From: Lateolabrax maculatus
Lineage: Eukaryota; Chordata; Actinopteri; Acropomatiformes; Lateolabracidae
Length of the DNA stretch: 64,000 nucleotides
Direction: 5' to 3'
Assembly: GCA_031216445.1 (NCBI GenBank)
Contig: CM062219.1
Coordinates: 7,454,501 to 7,518,500, forward strand
The notes under the pieces are model-generated. The model saw nothing but the letters and a program-made list of their open reading frames with translations, searched no databases and was not told the DNA's origin. Within the stretch, counting starts at the first letter, position 1; each line of letters opens with the position of its first letter. Shown piece by piece: positions 1 through 12,563 of the stretch. The position numbers and the translations under genes were made by a program.

Positions 1-1323
1 GTACCAGAGAAGTACCAGGGCCTCAGCTGACCATCTGTCTCACTGTCAGTTCAGGCACATTCTTCTCTCGCTGTCTTTCTGGGCTGTTTTATATGCAGAA
101 TGCCATATTTGGGTTATATTATTTGTGTTCCAGGTCTAGTGCCTCAGGCTTCCAAATATATGCGTATATTTGTATTTTTACAGGCGGTTGGGTGGAGTGT
201 GCTTGGCAGATAATAAAGTGTGAAGGCCTGTGCGGGGTCTTTGTTCCAGAAGTTGCACTTAAATCACGAATGCCTGTGATTGAGACACAAATGCTTTACT
301 AAAAACCAAAGGAGGGTTTGATGAAACTGATAAGGTGTGAGCTGTTGTTCCAATTTGGCAACATCTTTAGTGCTAAGCGGTCACTGCTGATGTGTTCTGG
401 CAGTTTATACCTCCCAGTGATCAGTTTGGAATCAGTATTGGCAGTTTTATGGCTTATCTTTGTTTGGTTTTCTGTTTTTGTTGCTGTTTGTTGGTTTGGC
501 CGTCAAGGTTATAACTGGTCATGTCGTCCTCTTTATCGTCATAGTGTATTTTTTTTCCCTGCTGGAAACATAAACCCATCAGTTTCCGTGTCCAGAGAAT
601 TTTCTTTCTGTGGCTTGCGTCACGAAGCGTGATTACTGACTTAGCTGGACAAACACACCGAGCATAGCCCAGAAAAGGTTTTTATTTGAGTCCGTGTTGC
701 AGAGGGGGAGCTCCTGGGTTTTACTCAGCAGTTATCCAACTAACTTTATAATCCTGCTTGTGAGACAGGCCCCCTGGGGAAAATATTCCTGACAGAGCCT
801 GTTAGCAAACAGCAAATCTTTGAGCTTTCATGAACTACTTTACTTTAGGCTCAATCACTTAGTCATTTGGCAGCAGAGAGTGACAGAACAGATATTTATG
901 CAAAGGTGTGGGGATATGTAATATTTACATTTACGCTGTTCAGTCAAACTCATTACATTTTGTCCAGTTTGCTCAGAATGATTAAATATCACATGACATC
1001 TCTGAAAATCCGAGATGAGAGCCAGATTCAATGTGTTAACCCTCGTAGGATGGAGACACATTAATAATCTTTGTTTATACCTTTTTGTTAGGAGAGTACA
1101 CGAAACAGTGATTACGTTGGCTTGATTTATTGTGTATATGATGTCGGCCATACCTACTGTGGAAAGGAAATGCTTCTATGGAAGAGAAGCAGAACACAGG
1201 GGTGAGTGAGTCTTTCCACTCTACAGCTGCAACAGTTACACATAATTGATGTGTGGCATGTGTAATTGTTGCTTTGTTGTTTTTCCAAATAATTCTGGTG
1301 GTACTAACCATTTTGTTGTGTGT

Positions 1324-1350
1324 CCCCCCCCCCCCCCCCCCCCCCCCCCC
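1324..1350. repeat. Poly(C) run of 27
   Basis: Uninterrupted C followed by a CCTCCTCCTCCTC stretch. The minus strand can form G-quadruplex; length is likely uncertain in the assembly. Confidence 0.9.
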
Positions 1351-4300
1351 TGCCTCCTCCTCCTCTTCTCTGGAATTCAGGGGAAACTCTGGTTTACACA
1401 GTAAGGAAACTGAGGATAACATTTCTTCAACCCCCCTGTGAGACATGATAGCTATGATACTTCTCATGCACTTGGCTGATCCAAACAGCCTTGTTTATGT
1501 CCTCATCAATTCACTCCAGTGAATTGCATTGGGTTTTTTTCCGAGCTCTTTCTCATATCTCTCATTTTTACTTGCTCATTTTACACATTGTAATTTAGTG
1601 AATCAAGTGGCCCAGAAATTTGTCAAAAAGAATTGACCACAAAATTAGTGATTCTTATGTTGTGATTCCCAGTGGGGGGACTACTCATTCCCAGAGAAAT
1701 AATGACTTCAGTCTGATTATTCAACTTGGCTACAAGGCTACAAGCCTCTCTTTTTCCTTAGTTTTCAAATCTGGTTTTCACATCAAACTTAAATGTATTC
1801 TGCAACTTGGAATAATCCTCTCAGCTGGACTTCTGTTCCCTCTCCCAATTCAAATAGCTTTCAACACTTGAGGGTTCTTTTTTGCTATATTGTCATCCCT
1901 CCAGTGATCGTGGCTCCATGAAGGATACAATGTGGCACAGCTTAAGGAGTTTAGCAGGCCCTAGTTATTTATGTCTTGTCCTTTTGTACTACAAATGTTC
2001 GGCACAGAAAAGTAGAATGCGTTTAGATTTATGGACAACAAATGAGTAGCATCCTTTCAGAAGAAGCACCCATGTCATAATGTTGGTAAATTAATGTCAG
2101 CACGCACACATGTCCACACGCCCACTATTGTAAAGTAGTTATTTAATAGTTGAGAGTCCTTTTAAATAGATGTCAGACTTAATTTTTTAATGTGTGCACA
2201 CACTGAGGTTGTAGGTGAAATTACACATACACTGATACGGTAAGCACAGTGATTATTGAATGATGAAAGAATGAAAGCTGAAAAACTGTTATATGCCCAT
2301 GAAGGATTTGGAAAATATTAGGCAATTTAAAATGACTACTCTCAGCCTCAGACACTCTCTATAGATGTGTCTTTTATTACTTGCAAACCTAATTATCATC
2401 CACCTCCTTGTGCTACTGGATATGCGTCAGAGAACCAGTTAGTAGACTCAGTAAGTGTACTTGTCAAGTCTTGTCTACTTGTTTGTACAAATCAAAGGCA
2501 GCAGCACAGTTCATTTCAAAAGATTTTGGAAGATAGCACTAAACCAAAATAGCAAACCAATAATACACTTACCGTAACTGTTGTTCAGTTGTAAACAATT
2601 TGATAGTAGTTTCCACTTAAGAGTTTTCAAAAACACAGACTAAGTGCCAAAGCAGGCCTATTTTTAATTTATTAAAACCACTTCTGGAATGACTATCAAA
2701 ACATTTTAGATTTGGTTTAAATCACAAATTATTTTTAGGACTGACAACCTTATAAGCTACTACGGTTTAGCATTTGAAAAGACAAATATGCGTCATGATA
2801 AAGTCAATAAGTGGACTGAGGAAGGAGCATGGAATAAGTCCAAGCTGTTTCTCAACAGCCCTTTGAGTGAAACAGAGTTTACTGGAATTAACCCCAGTAG
2901 ATGCAGAATCAGATAACACAGCTGAAAATCATGCCAATCAAAAATGCCTGAAATGATTTACAGTTCTTGGTACCGTTTCCCAACATTTTGATACTTTATT
3001 CTCAGCAGTAAGAGAAAAGGTAAGAGTGAAAGTTGCTAATGTACACCATTGCATTACACAAGCAACATGGTTATTAAAAGGCAATAATTCATCATAAACC
3101 AAATCCCTGAAATGATACATAATGTCCTGTCAAAGAAAAGACATCAACATCTGTTTTCTATCAATACTCAGAAAGAGGATATGTTGCTTGTTAACTGAAC
3201 TAGATTGCTGTCTGACAGAGACTGGACTGTGGATTCAAGGAGTTGACATGAACATTTGGTGGTGCTCTTTATTGACAGCTCCCACACAGTTGAACGTTAA
3301 AAGGGTCTGAAGGCAAAGAGGAGGAGGTCAGCTGTCAGATTGAGCTAATGAACCTAGTCCATCTGATTTAAAATACTACCAGAAATACAACGTAAGAGTT
3401 TTCTGATCTGGCGCCTTTATCGGCAGGAGAACAGCATTTGTCTGGGCCTTCCAAAAGCGTTTCAAATCACTGTTGGAAAAATACAATTGTTTTAAGATCT
3501 GATAATGCTGTGTTTAAGGTTTGTTTCAGTTTAAGCTCGAGCGCAACTTGGTTAGAGTTAGGGGAAGAGCATATTTTGGGTTAAAATGAGTACTTCATTA
3601 AGGTTAGGGGACCTTCGTCATCATGGTGACAGTAATAACCACTTGTTCGAGGAACGAAGGCTGCCGTGGTTTAAAGAAACCACCGTTGACTGTTAGTAGG
3701 GGGAAGCAAACAGCGGTGTCTTGTGGCAAAGTCCCATGCTGTGTTGACCCACTCAGACAAGAGTCATAATTACTAAGGCCGCTGGAGCTATTGTCTTCAG
3801 TGTAAACATATGTTGGTTTTGGGACACCTACTGAAACAACTGATTGCATTTCTTGGGAGACAGTGTTCTTTTTTTTAGCTTATTATCTTCTCAGTAGGTC
3901 ATACAACAGTAGAAAAGAGTTCGTGAAGTTCAGATTTGTTCATCCTGTGGCCTATGAGTTCAGCTCATTGTATTTACAGGTCGTATGAAAGCCCTGTAGT
4001 TGGAGACGCTAAGGCCCCGCATAACCACCAAGTTCAGTTTCTGTTCTCTTCGTCCACAAACATCCAATGCACCTGGAGCTTTTCCACTTATAAGTGAACA
4101 GGCTGTTTCGAGTGTCATTTCATGTAAGCAACTTCTCCAATAAGACGCCTCTCGCTCTCTCTTTGGCAGCAGTAACCTAACATGTTGCTTTCACCTCCTC
4201 TTGCAAATAGATATAGCCTCGTTCCTCTTAGCAGTTCAATATTAAAACAATATTAGATTTGTTGTATTTACACTTTATGCAGTAACTCTAAGCACCACTA

Positions 4301-5497
4301 GTAGGTCAGTCAGAAGCTTTTCTCGTGGGATGTTTTGCATAGGTTTTCCTCCTCATTAATTGCCCCAGTGCTTTTTTGGTTTTTGTTTGTCTTCTTTAAA
4401 GCTACTAGTCAGGTTTTCAATGACGCCAACACTTCTGCTCTACACAGTAAAGAACTTTACTTGTTTAAATATCCTGCACAGGTGGGATTAGTTGCACCTG
4501 CACGTGCAGTTCTGGGCATAGACCTCATTTGAAATACATCATTACTTAAAAACTCTTGTGTTTAAACTTACACTTTAAAAAAAAGCCTTGCAGCAAAGGC
4601 TAAGGCAAAGGCAAAAGATTGAGCAAGTTGCTCAAAACATTAGATTTTCCTGTCATGCAGAGAATAGAGAATACATTGTTTTTGTACACCCACTTTATTT
4701 ATGATTATCACGTATTTTCCCCAAATGCCTGTGTTCAGACACATCAATTATTGGTCACTTTAGTCTGTTTTCCTGCCTCATAGAAATATGACTTATTTTG
4801 ATGTTAATAATTCATACACCCTAGAGCCAGACATTATTGTGTGTCACTTTAATGGTGTCGCACTTTGTACCATATTTTGAATAATATTGTTATAGAAGTT
4901 GAGCCAATTGGTCGTGAGTAATTTCTGCAGGTCCTGTCATTAATATACTGTATAAGTGTGCTATTGGAAGTTCTCACAGTCATGGTTGAACTTTGCTGTG
5001 AGTGGGAAGTGGATGCTGGTTTTTCAAGTTTGATTTACATTTGTCATTCACATTTACTCCTGTAGGGGGTGGTATTTTACAAAACATTTTAATAGCATAT
5101 CTTTATTATTTTATTTTAGATGAGATGTAGTCTGTAACTGTGTTTTTATTTATGCTGCTGACTGTCTTGGCCAGGTCTCCCTTGAAAAAGTAATTGTTAA
5201 TCTCAATGATACTCTACTGGTTAAATAAAGGTTAAATTAAAAAGAGGAAAAAAAAGAGCAATGAGGAAGATGCAGTGGAGTGTAAGTTATCATACTGAGA
5301 GCAGGGGAGGACATGTTACGATTAAGGAGCATTCCTAAGTGACGGATGTAGAGCACAAGACAGCAGCAAACATCCTCTCCGTCTCCTCTCTTCTGACCCT
5401 TGGTGCAGTGCATTTCATGAATTCACCACTTCATATTTTTTTTACCCAAAACATCAAGCACCAGCACAACAAATCAGCAAATATGGTCCTCCTCCTT

Positions 5498-5750
5498 CAA
5501 GGGAAACTTTTCCGATTCACAACCAGTTTTGTATCATTACAGTGTGCGTAGTATATGCAAATTAACAATGTTTAACTTTCCTCCATGTTGCCTGCCCCCA
5601 CAACTCCCTGCTCATTTGCCAGCAAAAGACCACTGGGTGGTTTGAGTGCAGGCAACATGGAGGAAAGTTAAAAATTGTTAATTTGTATATATTATCGACA
5701 TTGTGATGATATAAAGCCAGTTTAATTCGGTAAACTTTCTCTTTAAAAGT
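5498..5750. mobile_element. MITE-like inverted-repeat element, family B copy 1
   Basis: Left arm (5498-5595) and right arm (5649-5750) are reverse complements over about 95 bases with mismatches; the inner arms share AACTTTCCTCCATGTTGCCT and its complement. No coding capacity. The same family recurs at 43902-44200. Confidence 0.8.
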
Positions 5751-6879
5751 CTTACTTACAAATAAGAAATGAAAGCCTTCCCTTTTTCTTTCTTTACTTC
5801 TTTCCTTGAATAATTACAAATGAGACTGACATCTAAACATTTTCAGTATTACTGGACTGAGTGTAATTTGATTTGGTTCATCAGAAATGCATCTGTTTTC
5901 ATTTGGCAGAAGACCATAATACGAAACATGCCTTTACCGGAAAGACCACGACTTTCAGAATTGTTGTTTCAGAATGACTCCTTAAGCCTGGAGTTGTTTT
6001 TTCAGAATAGTTTTACAACTGCTGTACTAGTTTGACCGGCTGGCCAGAGTACACATACTTTAGCACTGTACAGTAGTTATCAAACAGTATGTGGAGGACA
6101 GGCTGTAAATGGAGATGGATGTTCTCCCTCTGTCACAGCCTCCATATCTTGGCATGTACAGACAGCCAGTATAAGTTATCAGCTGAATATCTACTGAAAA
6201 TAGAAATTAGGACTAAATGTGAAAACAAATGACTGTAAATCAAATATATTACTACAGGACATCCCCCTGGCCTCTTTTCCCCTATAGTGTATTTGTAAAT
6301 CAGTGTTATTTCATATGGCATTAGTACGTGTGTTAGCAAAGAAGGTATAAGAAATTGGCATCTGTGTTCATTGATGAATGAGTGCTGGTTTGCTCACATC
6401 ATTCAACATTTTGATATTCTCTGCATGGTCTGACCTTAAACATTAGTTTTAAATATATGCTAAATGGCAGTAAATCCCAAAATAAATGAATTACAAGAGT
6501 TATGTGGTGTCAGGGGATCTTTCAGACCTTGTGTGGTCTGTTTCACATTCAGTGCTACATTTTCAGATCACAGGCAGTTTTCCTTCTGTAATCAATGCAT
6601 CAACATTTGTTTCAGATATTTTGTATTTCTTAAAACTCCACTCTTGTTACTTTTGGCAGATGCTCTTTCACCCATCTGTTTCCTTCCGTGGAGGACTGTA
6701 GTGTGGTCACGCTTTGGTCATGGTGTGGTTTTGCAATGGTTAAGAGATGTGGTGATATGTAAACCACAGGCTGTGGTTTTTCATGCCTCCATGCCTCCGT
6801 ATCCAAGACTGTACTCTAGTTGTATTTAACATCTTATTACAGAAAAAAAAAAAAAACCTGTATATTTACGCCCATTACT

Positions 6880-7140
6880 GTGAAATAGGAACGTCTTGAC
6901 AAGTTAATCAGCTAATTAAAAGCAACTGGGTGTGTGTTTAAACTCGGTGTGCCTTTTTCCATAGTTAGGCTAATTGTTATTCATCGTTGGGCCTCTTGAA
7001 GCTTTAATTCTTTCTCCCATTAGTGAATAGAAAAAGCTGCTAATTTATCAGACCTGAAGGACTGCAGCTCGCCAAAGGAAATGTTCGCCTGCCCCAGTTA
7101 ATACACCGCCTCATACCAGTCACTTTAAATTGTAAACAGC
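6880..7140. promoter_or_regulatory. Candidate conserved non-coding element
   Basis: Unique, non-repetitive sequence dense in homeodomain cores (AATCAGCTAATTAAAAG, GGCTAATTGTTATTC, CCATTAG) with mixed composition unlike the surrounding AT-rich drift. Conservation cannot be tested here. Confidence 0.3.
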
Positions 7141-7927
7141 TGCAGTATTCAATGTTAATAACATATTTTGGGACAGGGGCTTCATGTTTGGTGGTTTTTG
7201 GCAGCACAGATGTTGCCCCTTCCATTGAGAATTTTGCTTGTATGCTGCTGAATTTCAATATTTATGAGTCCGTTGTAATTCAGTTTGACAATATTCACCA
7301 CGACTGCCCCCATCAGTGTGTTTGTCAACCTGTCAGGACGTTGTACTTCAGTTGTAGAGCTACATCATACCAGTCTGCTTAAATTACTAAGACATTTATC
7401 TTCCTTCTAACCTTGCCCTCTTCTCTCCATTCAGGAAAGCTAGATTTATGTTTTATTTGTAAGGAAACACACACATTAATAAGCATTATTTAGAATTATA
7501 ATCTGAGTTGGCCAGTGCTCGCTAATTTTAATGTGCAGTCCCTGGACAGAATATTAGATTTTACTACATTCAAGTATTAAAATAACATAGAAAACCACAA
7601 AGCCCCAAGTGGGCTAACATATGTCACATACCACAGATGTCAGTTACCTTACACACTGCATGTCATGGGAACATATGAAACGGATACAAGTAGAAATATA
7701 ATACAGTAACTACCTCACATGTAGACATAATAGTCTCGGGCCATGACAACTACAGAACAAGGCTTATACCAGATACCCTACACTTAATGCATATATAGTC
7801 ACTAATTACAATTTAGAGTCAATTTGCGCTAACAAAAGATCACATTGCTTGAAAAGCAAAACAGAAAAAATAGGACTAAGACTCTATAGCCAGGCTCTGT
7901 GCATCCAACAGCTGCTGACAGTAGACA

Positions 7928-8070
7928 ATTCACTTAAAACAAACAAATATCAACCTAATGGTGGCACTAGAGGAAAAGAAAGGGCATCACTAAAGTCATT
8001 AAAATACATAATCTGGGAACCATCAATGTCAATTTTGTGTCAATCGTTGAAATATTTCACAGGGTAAGTG
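7928..8070 (+). repeat. Dispersed repeat family E, copy 1
   Basis: GGCACTAGAGGAAAAG, AAAGTCATTAAAATAC and TCTGGGAACCATCAATGTC align with the copies at 50820 and, reversed, at 19160. No open frame of note. Confidence 0.65.
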
Positions 8071-9382
8071 ACCTGTGATAACATTTGACCTGTTAGTGGC
8101 AGTAGGGGAAAAGTCGGGAATGAATGTCTGTACAAGTCTGTCCTGGAGTCATGCCGGTAACAAGGCTAAAAACATGGGACGAAGAAGCATATGTTTACTG
8201 GTCAAACACACATGACAAATACTGATCACGTAAGCCATAAATAACACATCTGAACACCAAGAGGCACCAGTCACCTCTAGTAGCTTTGTAACACTTTATT
8301 TGATGCTCCCAAGTGTAATTGCCGATAAGCCTTTTCTAGTTCCTCAGTAAATTAACTATTGATTTCTCTCTCACGTACCGGCTTGAAGCCTCATTGTCCG
8401 CATCATTGAATGTATTGTAGATTGATTAAGAGCTCTTTTTTAAATGTAGAGCACTTTGCGTATTTCTTGTTAAATCATCAGGAGGAGGTAGTGAAACGGT
8501 AGACCAACTCCAACCACTGAGAAAAAAAAGAACATCTGCTTTTTACATCCAAATCTTTATGAATATTGTTGGAGTCAACTTTACATTTCTACACTGGGAT
8601 TAAAGATATTCGGTTTTAAAGGCGAATAATCTGTCATAACTTCTGTTGATTTTAGTTCACCTTTCAGGAGGCCAATTCCTCAGGGACCAGTTTTCTTGAA
8701 ATCTGTTTATTTATCTGAATTTTAGTGTGGCTATTCATATTGTAGTGTTGTCGCATATTTTTCCACACTGTTAACGTAATGAGCTGTTAAATCTGTGAAT
8801 AATAACAAAGGAATTGAATTACTAATAATCCCTTCAAGCTTCTTTTAACATTTCCCCGAAGTGGAAGTTGCACGCTTTCACAGTAACCCCAGTGTTTGAA
8901 GGAGATTGGTAATATCTGGCTTGTGTCCACCAGAATGGTTTGAGTTAGAAACACATGGAAGGGCTGATGACGGTTTACTGTAACAGGCCACAGACAGCCG
9001 TGCTCTGTATAATTTCCTGAAGTGTCAGTACCAGAGACATCACACATACACCTCTGCACTTGCCCTCAGCTTTTAAAGTGAAAGTTTATATAAAAGAAAA
9101 ACGGTGTTTCTCAACTCAAAATGTAACATAAAAGCAGATAGTTTTCATTATGGATTACGTCACATTTTATACCATGTGGTCAGAGTCAAACCTGATTTGT
9201 TTGAGCCTCGTACACCACTAATGAAATGCAACAAAGAGAGGCAGAGGCCCGGGCCGCCTCTCTTATAGCCGACAGATAGTGTTTTGGCTCCGGCTGTCCG
9301 CCAAAGCTGAACGAAGCTGAAGTGTTTTGCTCAAAAACTGACAGTTTTGTTGGATTAAGTTGCAGATGCCACCACAGCAGCA

Positions 9383-9408
9383 GTGTGTGTGTGTGTGTGT
9401 GTGTGTGT
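9383..9408. repeat. GT microsatellite
   Basis: Thirteen uninterrupted GT units. Confidence 0.95.
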
Positions 9409-9561
9409 AGCTGCTAACAATAGTTTCCAGAGCTAATATAGAGAGAGGTCTGTATTTCAAGTGACCCTTTTTGGCCACACAAAAAGTAGCCATTGTTCAG
9501 TTGCCATGTATTATAACAGTAATTCATGCCCTATATGCCTTTATGGAGTGGGCATACAGTC

Positions 9562-9782
9562 TAAAGGAATAGTTCTAAATTGTTTTTATATTAAAGAGCC
9601 ACTGGTAGATGGATTTTGTTACCTTTTGACAGAGCCAGGCGAGTTGTTCCCCCTTATTTCCAGTCTTTATGATAAGCTAAGCTAATATTGAACATAAAAA
9701 TGAGAGACATAACCTGCTCATCTAACTTTCTGCAAGAAAGTAAATAAATGTATTTCTCCGTATGTTGAACTGTTCCTTTCAT
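9562..9782. mobile_element. MITE-like element, family C copy 1
   Basis: Ends AAAGGAATAGTTCTAAAT and the inverted GTTGAACTGTTCCTTT. The inner half carries AGAGCCAGGC and AAGCTAAGCTAA, a well-known repeat pattern in percomorph fishes, here in reverse orientation relative to the 29105 copy. Confidence 0.7.
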
Positions 9783-12339
9783 AGACCATAGCAACTACAG
9801 TGACAGTCTTTCGTATAACTAGCAGCAGCAGTTCCCTATAACTTGTGGTTAAATTGTCTTGCTTCACACTCTGACTGCACATTTTCCAACTTTATTGCAT
9901 TTACCAGGCCTTCCCTTTACCATTGTGTCACAAGAGAGGCAATGAAAACAAAAGGGCAAGAATTAAAAGCAAAGTTTGAATTAGTGACATTAAATTGAGC
10001 GATGCGTTTGCACAATTTTCAAACCACATTGCTTGTTTTTTTCTTTTTAAACAGGGGGCCTAACCAAGGGGTATCGTACCAAAGCTGTGTGACTGTCACG
10101 GGCCGTGAACACTGAGTTCAAACAGTCATTAACCAATAGGTTATGTTAATGTACCATGTTAGTGATCGAATGGGGCGCCGTTAATTCTATGGGCTGATGT
10201 ATATCACGTACACTCATCCTGGATACAGATAGAAACAGCATTACAGAGAGCAATTCATCTTAAACGGAAGAGCTGGGATTTTATTCAAGAGGATATTTGT
10301 CAAGGCTGCCTAAATTGTTTTTATTTTCCAGACAAAGTGATGTCCTCTGTCCCAATCTGACCTGTCTTTGTTTTCCTAATACCATGCCTCTGTAACGTCA
10401 TTTCCCCCATCAGTTGCACTATTTATGGTTCCCTCTCTGCATTTAATTTACTACATTATGGTCTATTGTACATGTGCATTAGGATTTTTTCCCCTAGGCT
10501 ATTCTATCAATTAGAAATGCTGTGTCAGATCCATCCAGTAAGTAGAAGGTATGTGACTGGGTCATGGTGTGGTCAACACTTTTTTTTTTGGTGTTTTGCA
10601 TATAAAGATTCAGTCAGAGGACTACATGTTGTGTGAAAGGATTGAAAGGCTTGATTTTAGTGAAGAGAATTGTCTCACGTGCAACTCGAATGACCATTTT
10701 AGCCTCATTAAGCTCACAGTTTTGGGTTGATGCTGCTGTGTGCCTGCAGGATGTTGAAGTAGTTATTGTTTTCTAACATGTTGTTGGAGAACATTGTCTT
10801 GGAGGTATTCTGTCCCTTATTGGCCAGAAATGTATTAATGCAGCTTGAAAATACACATTTTTTCCAAGTGAATCCTGGAATAGCAACGGGTGGAAAAAGT
10901 ATAAGGTGCATGTGTACTGTGTTATATAGTATATGGATATAAGTAGGTAACCATAATGCAATAATCGCTTTTCCGCATTTAGCAGTCCTTTTTCAGATAT
11001 ACGATCTGCTGTCATCTTAGTACAACACCAGGTATTGTTGAATGTTAAACCCATTTTATTTGTGTTGTATAAGTATTGTGCCAGTAACAACTAGCACATT
11101 CCAGCGTCCTCTTATAAATTTCAGTGCTTACATGAAACTGAACAGCTGAGTTGTTGTTGGACCCTTTCAGTCTATGAAATGTCCCTTTAGTCTTCACGCT
11201 GAGTTATACTGCTAAGTGGTTTGGGGTTATAATGCCACAACTGTTGCCTCCAACAGACCGAAATCAGCTTGTGGAAAAACATACTTCTCCGACATTGTTT
11301 ACCTTTTATGGCATCTCCAAACAATTGTCTGTAATTATAATTACCGACAATAATTGTACATAACATAGCATAGCTGAAGGAACAGCAACACATTTGGAGC
11401 ACTAGTGCATTAAGATTCATGGCTAAAAGTCTGCCAATAGAGAGAGAATTACGGTCTGCAACAATCCCTAATGTCTGATTCCTTCCTTTCTGAGTGTAGT
11501 ATTTTTAGCAGAATAAATGACCTTTCCAAGAGTGTCAGGAGTGTTTTTCTTTTGTCTAGAGGTTTGGAAAACACAAAGGTATCCAGGCATTTTGAAGACG
11601 TACTCTCTGTACTTTTTTTTTTATGTGTTCCTATAAACCCATTCTCCTCGGAGAAAAGGCACTAGCAGAAGTAACTGTCCCCCTTAATATACTGTAGTTG
11701 TGTCTAGATCTGGAATAGCTAATGTGTTGCTAAACTTTATCTCCTGTTCGTCATGACGACCGGGGTGTGTTTACAGAAATAGGCCACATTTTGACATGCT
11801 GGAGTTTTATTTCTAAATGACATAATGTGAATCTCCAGAACAAACGTCCAAACCAGGAGGCCTTACAAACTGCAGTGCACCTTTTGTTCATTTGTTTATG
11901 TTACATTTTGGTGACCTTAAATCTGCAGAGAGGAAGTCTGAGTGCGTGTGCATCACTGAGAGTTACTGCCTTTAATATATTGTTATCAATAACACACAAT
12001 ATTAAATATCCTGTGAATGTCTTTGTTATTTATTGCATCTTGGTATTAGTACATACAAGTCATGGAATGAGGAATCCATGATGACTAAAACAAGAGGAGA
12101 CTGATGACTTTGTTGAATCTTAAGTTTCACTTCCTGTTATCAAAAGTGGACCTTTTGATTCCCTCTTAATTTTTTGCTGTAGTAATATTCATTAAAGTCA
12201 GAGGAACATATTTTGATTGGAGTGGGTTTGACTTGTCTGTTTTAGTTACAACATTTTTGATACATGACAATTGATTTAGATAATAAGGCGTAACTACGTA
12301 TATGAAGATATCCCAGCATTATATTAAGTTATCCCAAAT

Positions 12340-12563
12340 AGAGCAGCAACAGCAGTTCTTATGCTCATGCTTATTTTCATGATTATTCAATTATACTGTC
12401 TATAAAATGTCCAAAAACAGTCAAGAATTCCCATCACAAGTTTCTAGAGCTCATGGTAACATCTGGGTCATGCCTCATTTAGACAGAGAAACAAGAGGCC
12501 TAAGATAATTGTTGCCAATTAATTTTCTGTCGCTCGATTAATCAGTTAATAGTTTCAGCTCTA
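12340..12563. mobile_element. MITE-like element, family A copy 1
   Basis: Contains ATACTGTCTATAAAATGTCC and closes with GCTCGATTAATCAGTTAATA then GTTTCAGCTC, the conserved end of this abundant fish repeat. Confidence 0.65.

Noticed and set aside
1075..1467. 130-codon minus-strand frame with a Gly run
   Set aside because: The Gly run is the complement of the poly(C) tract; the flanks show no family signature.
6464..6829. 121-codon plus-strand frame
   Set aside because: Composition typical of random AT-rich DNA, overlapped by another open frame, and no homology recognised.
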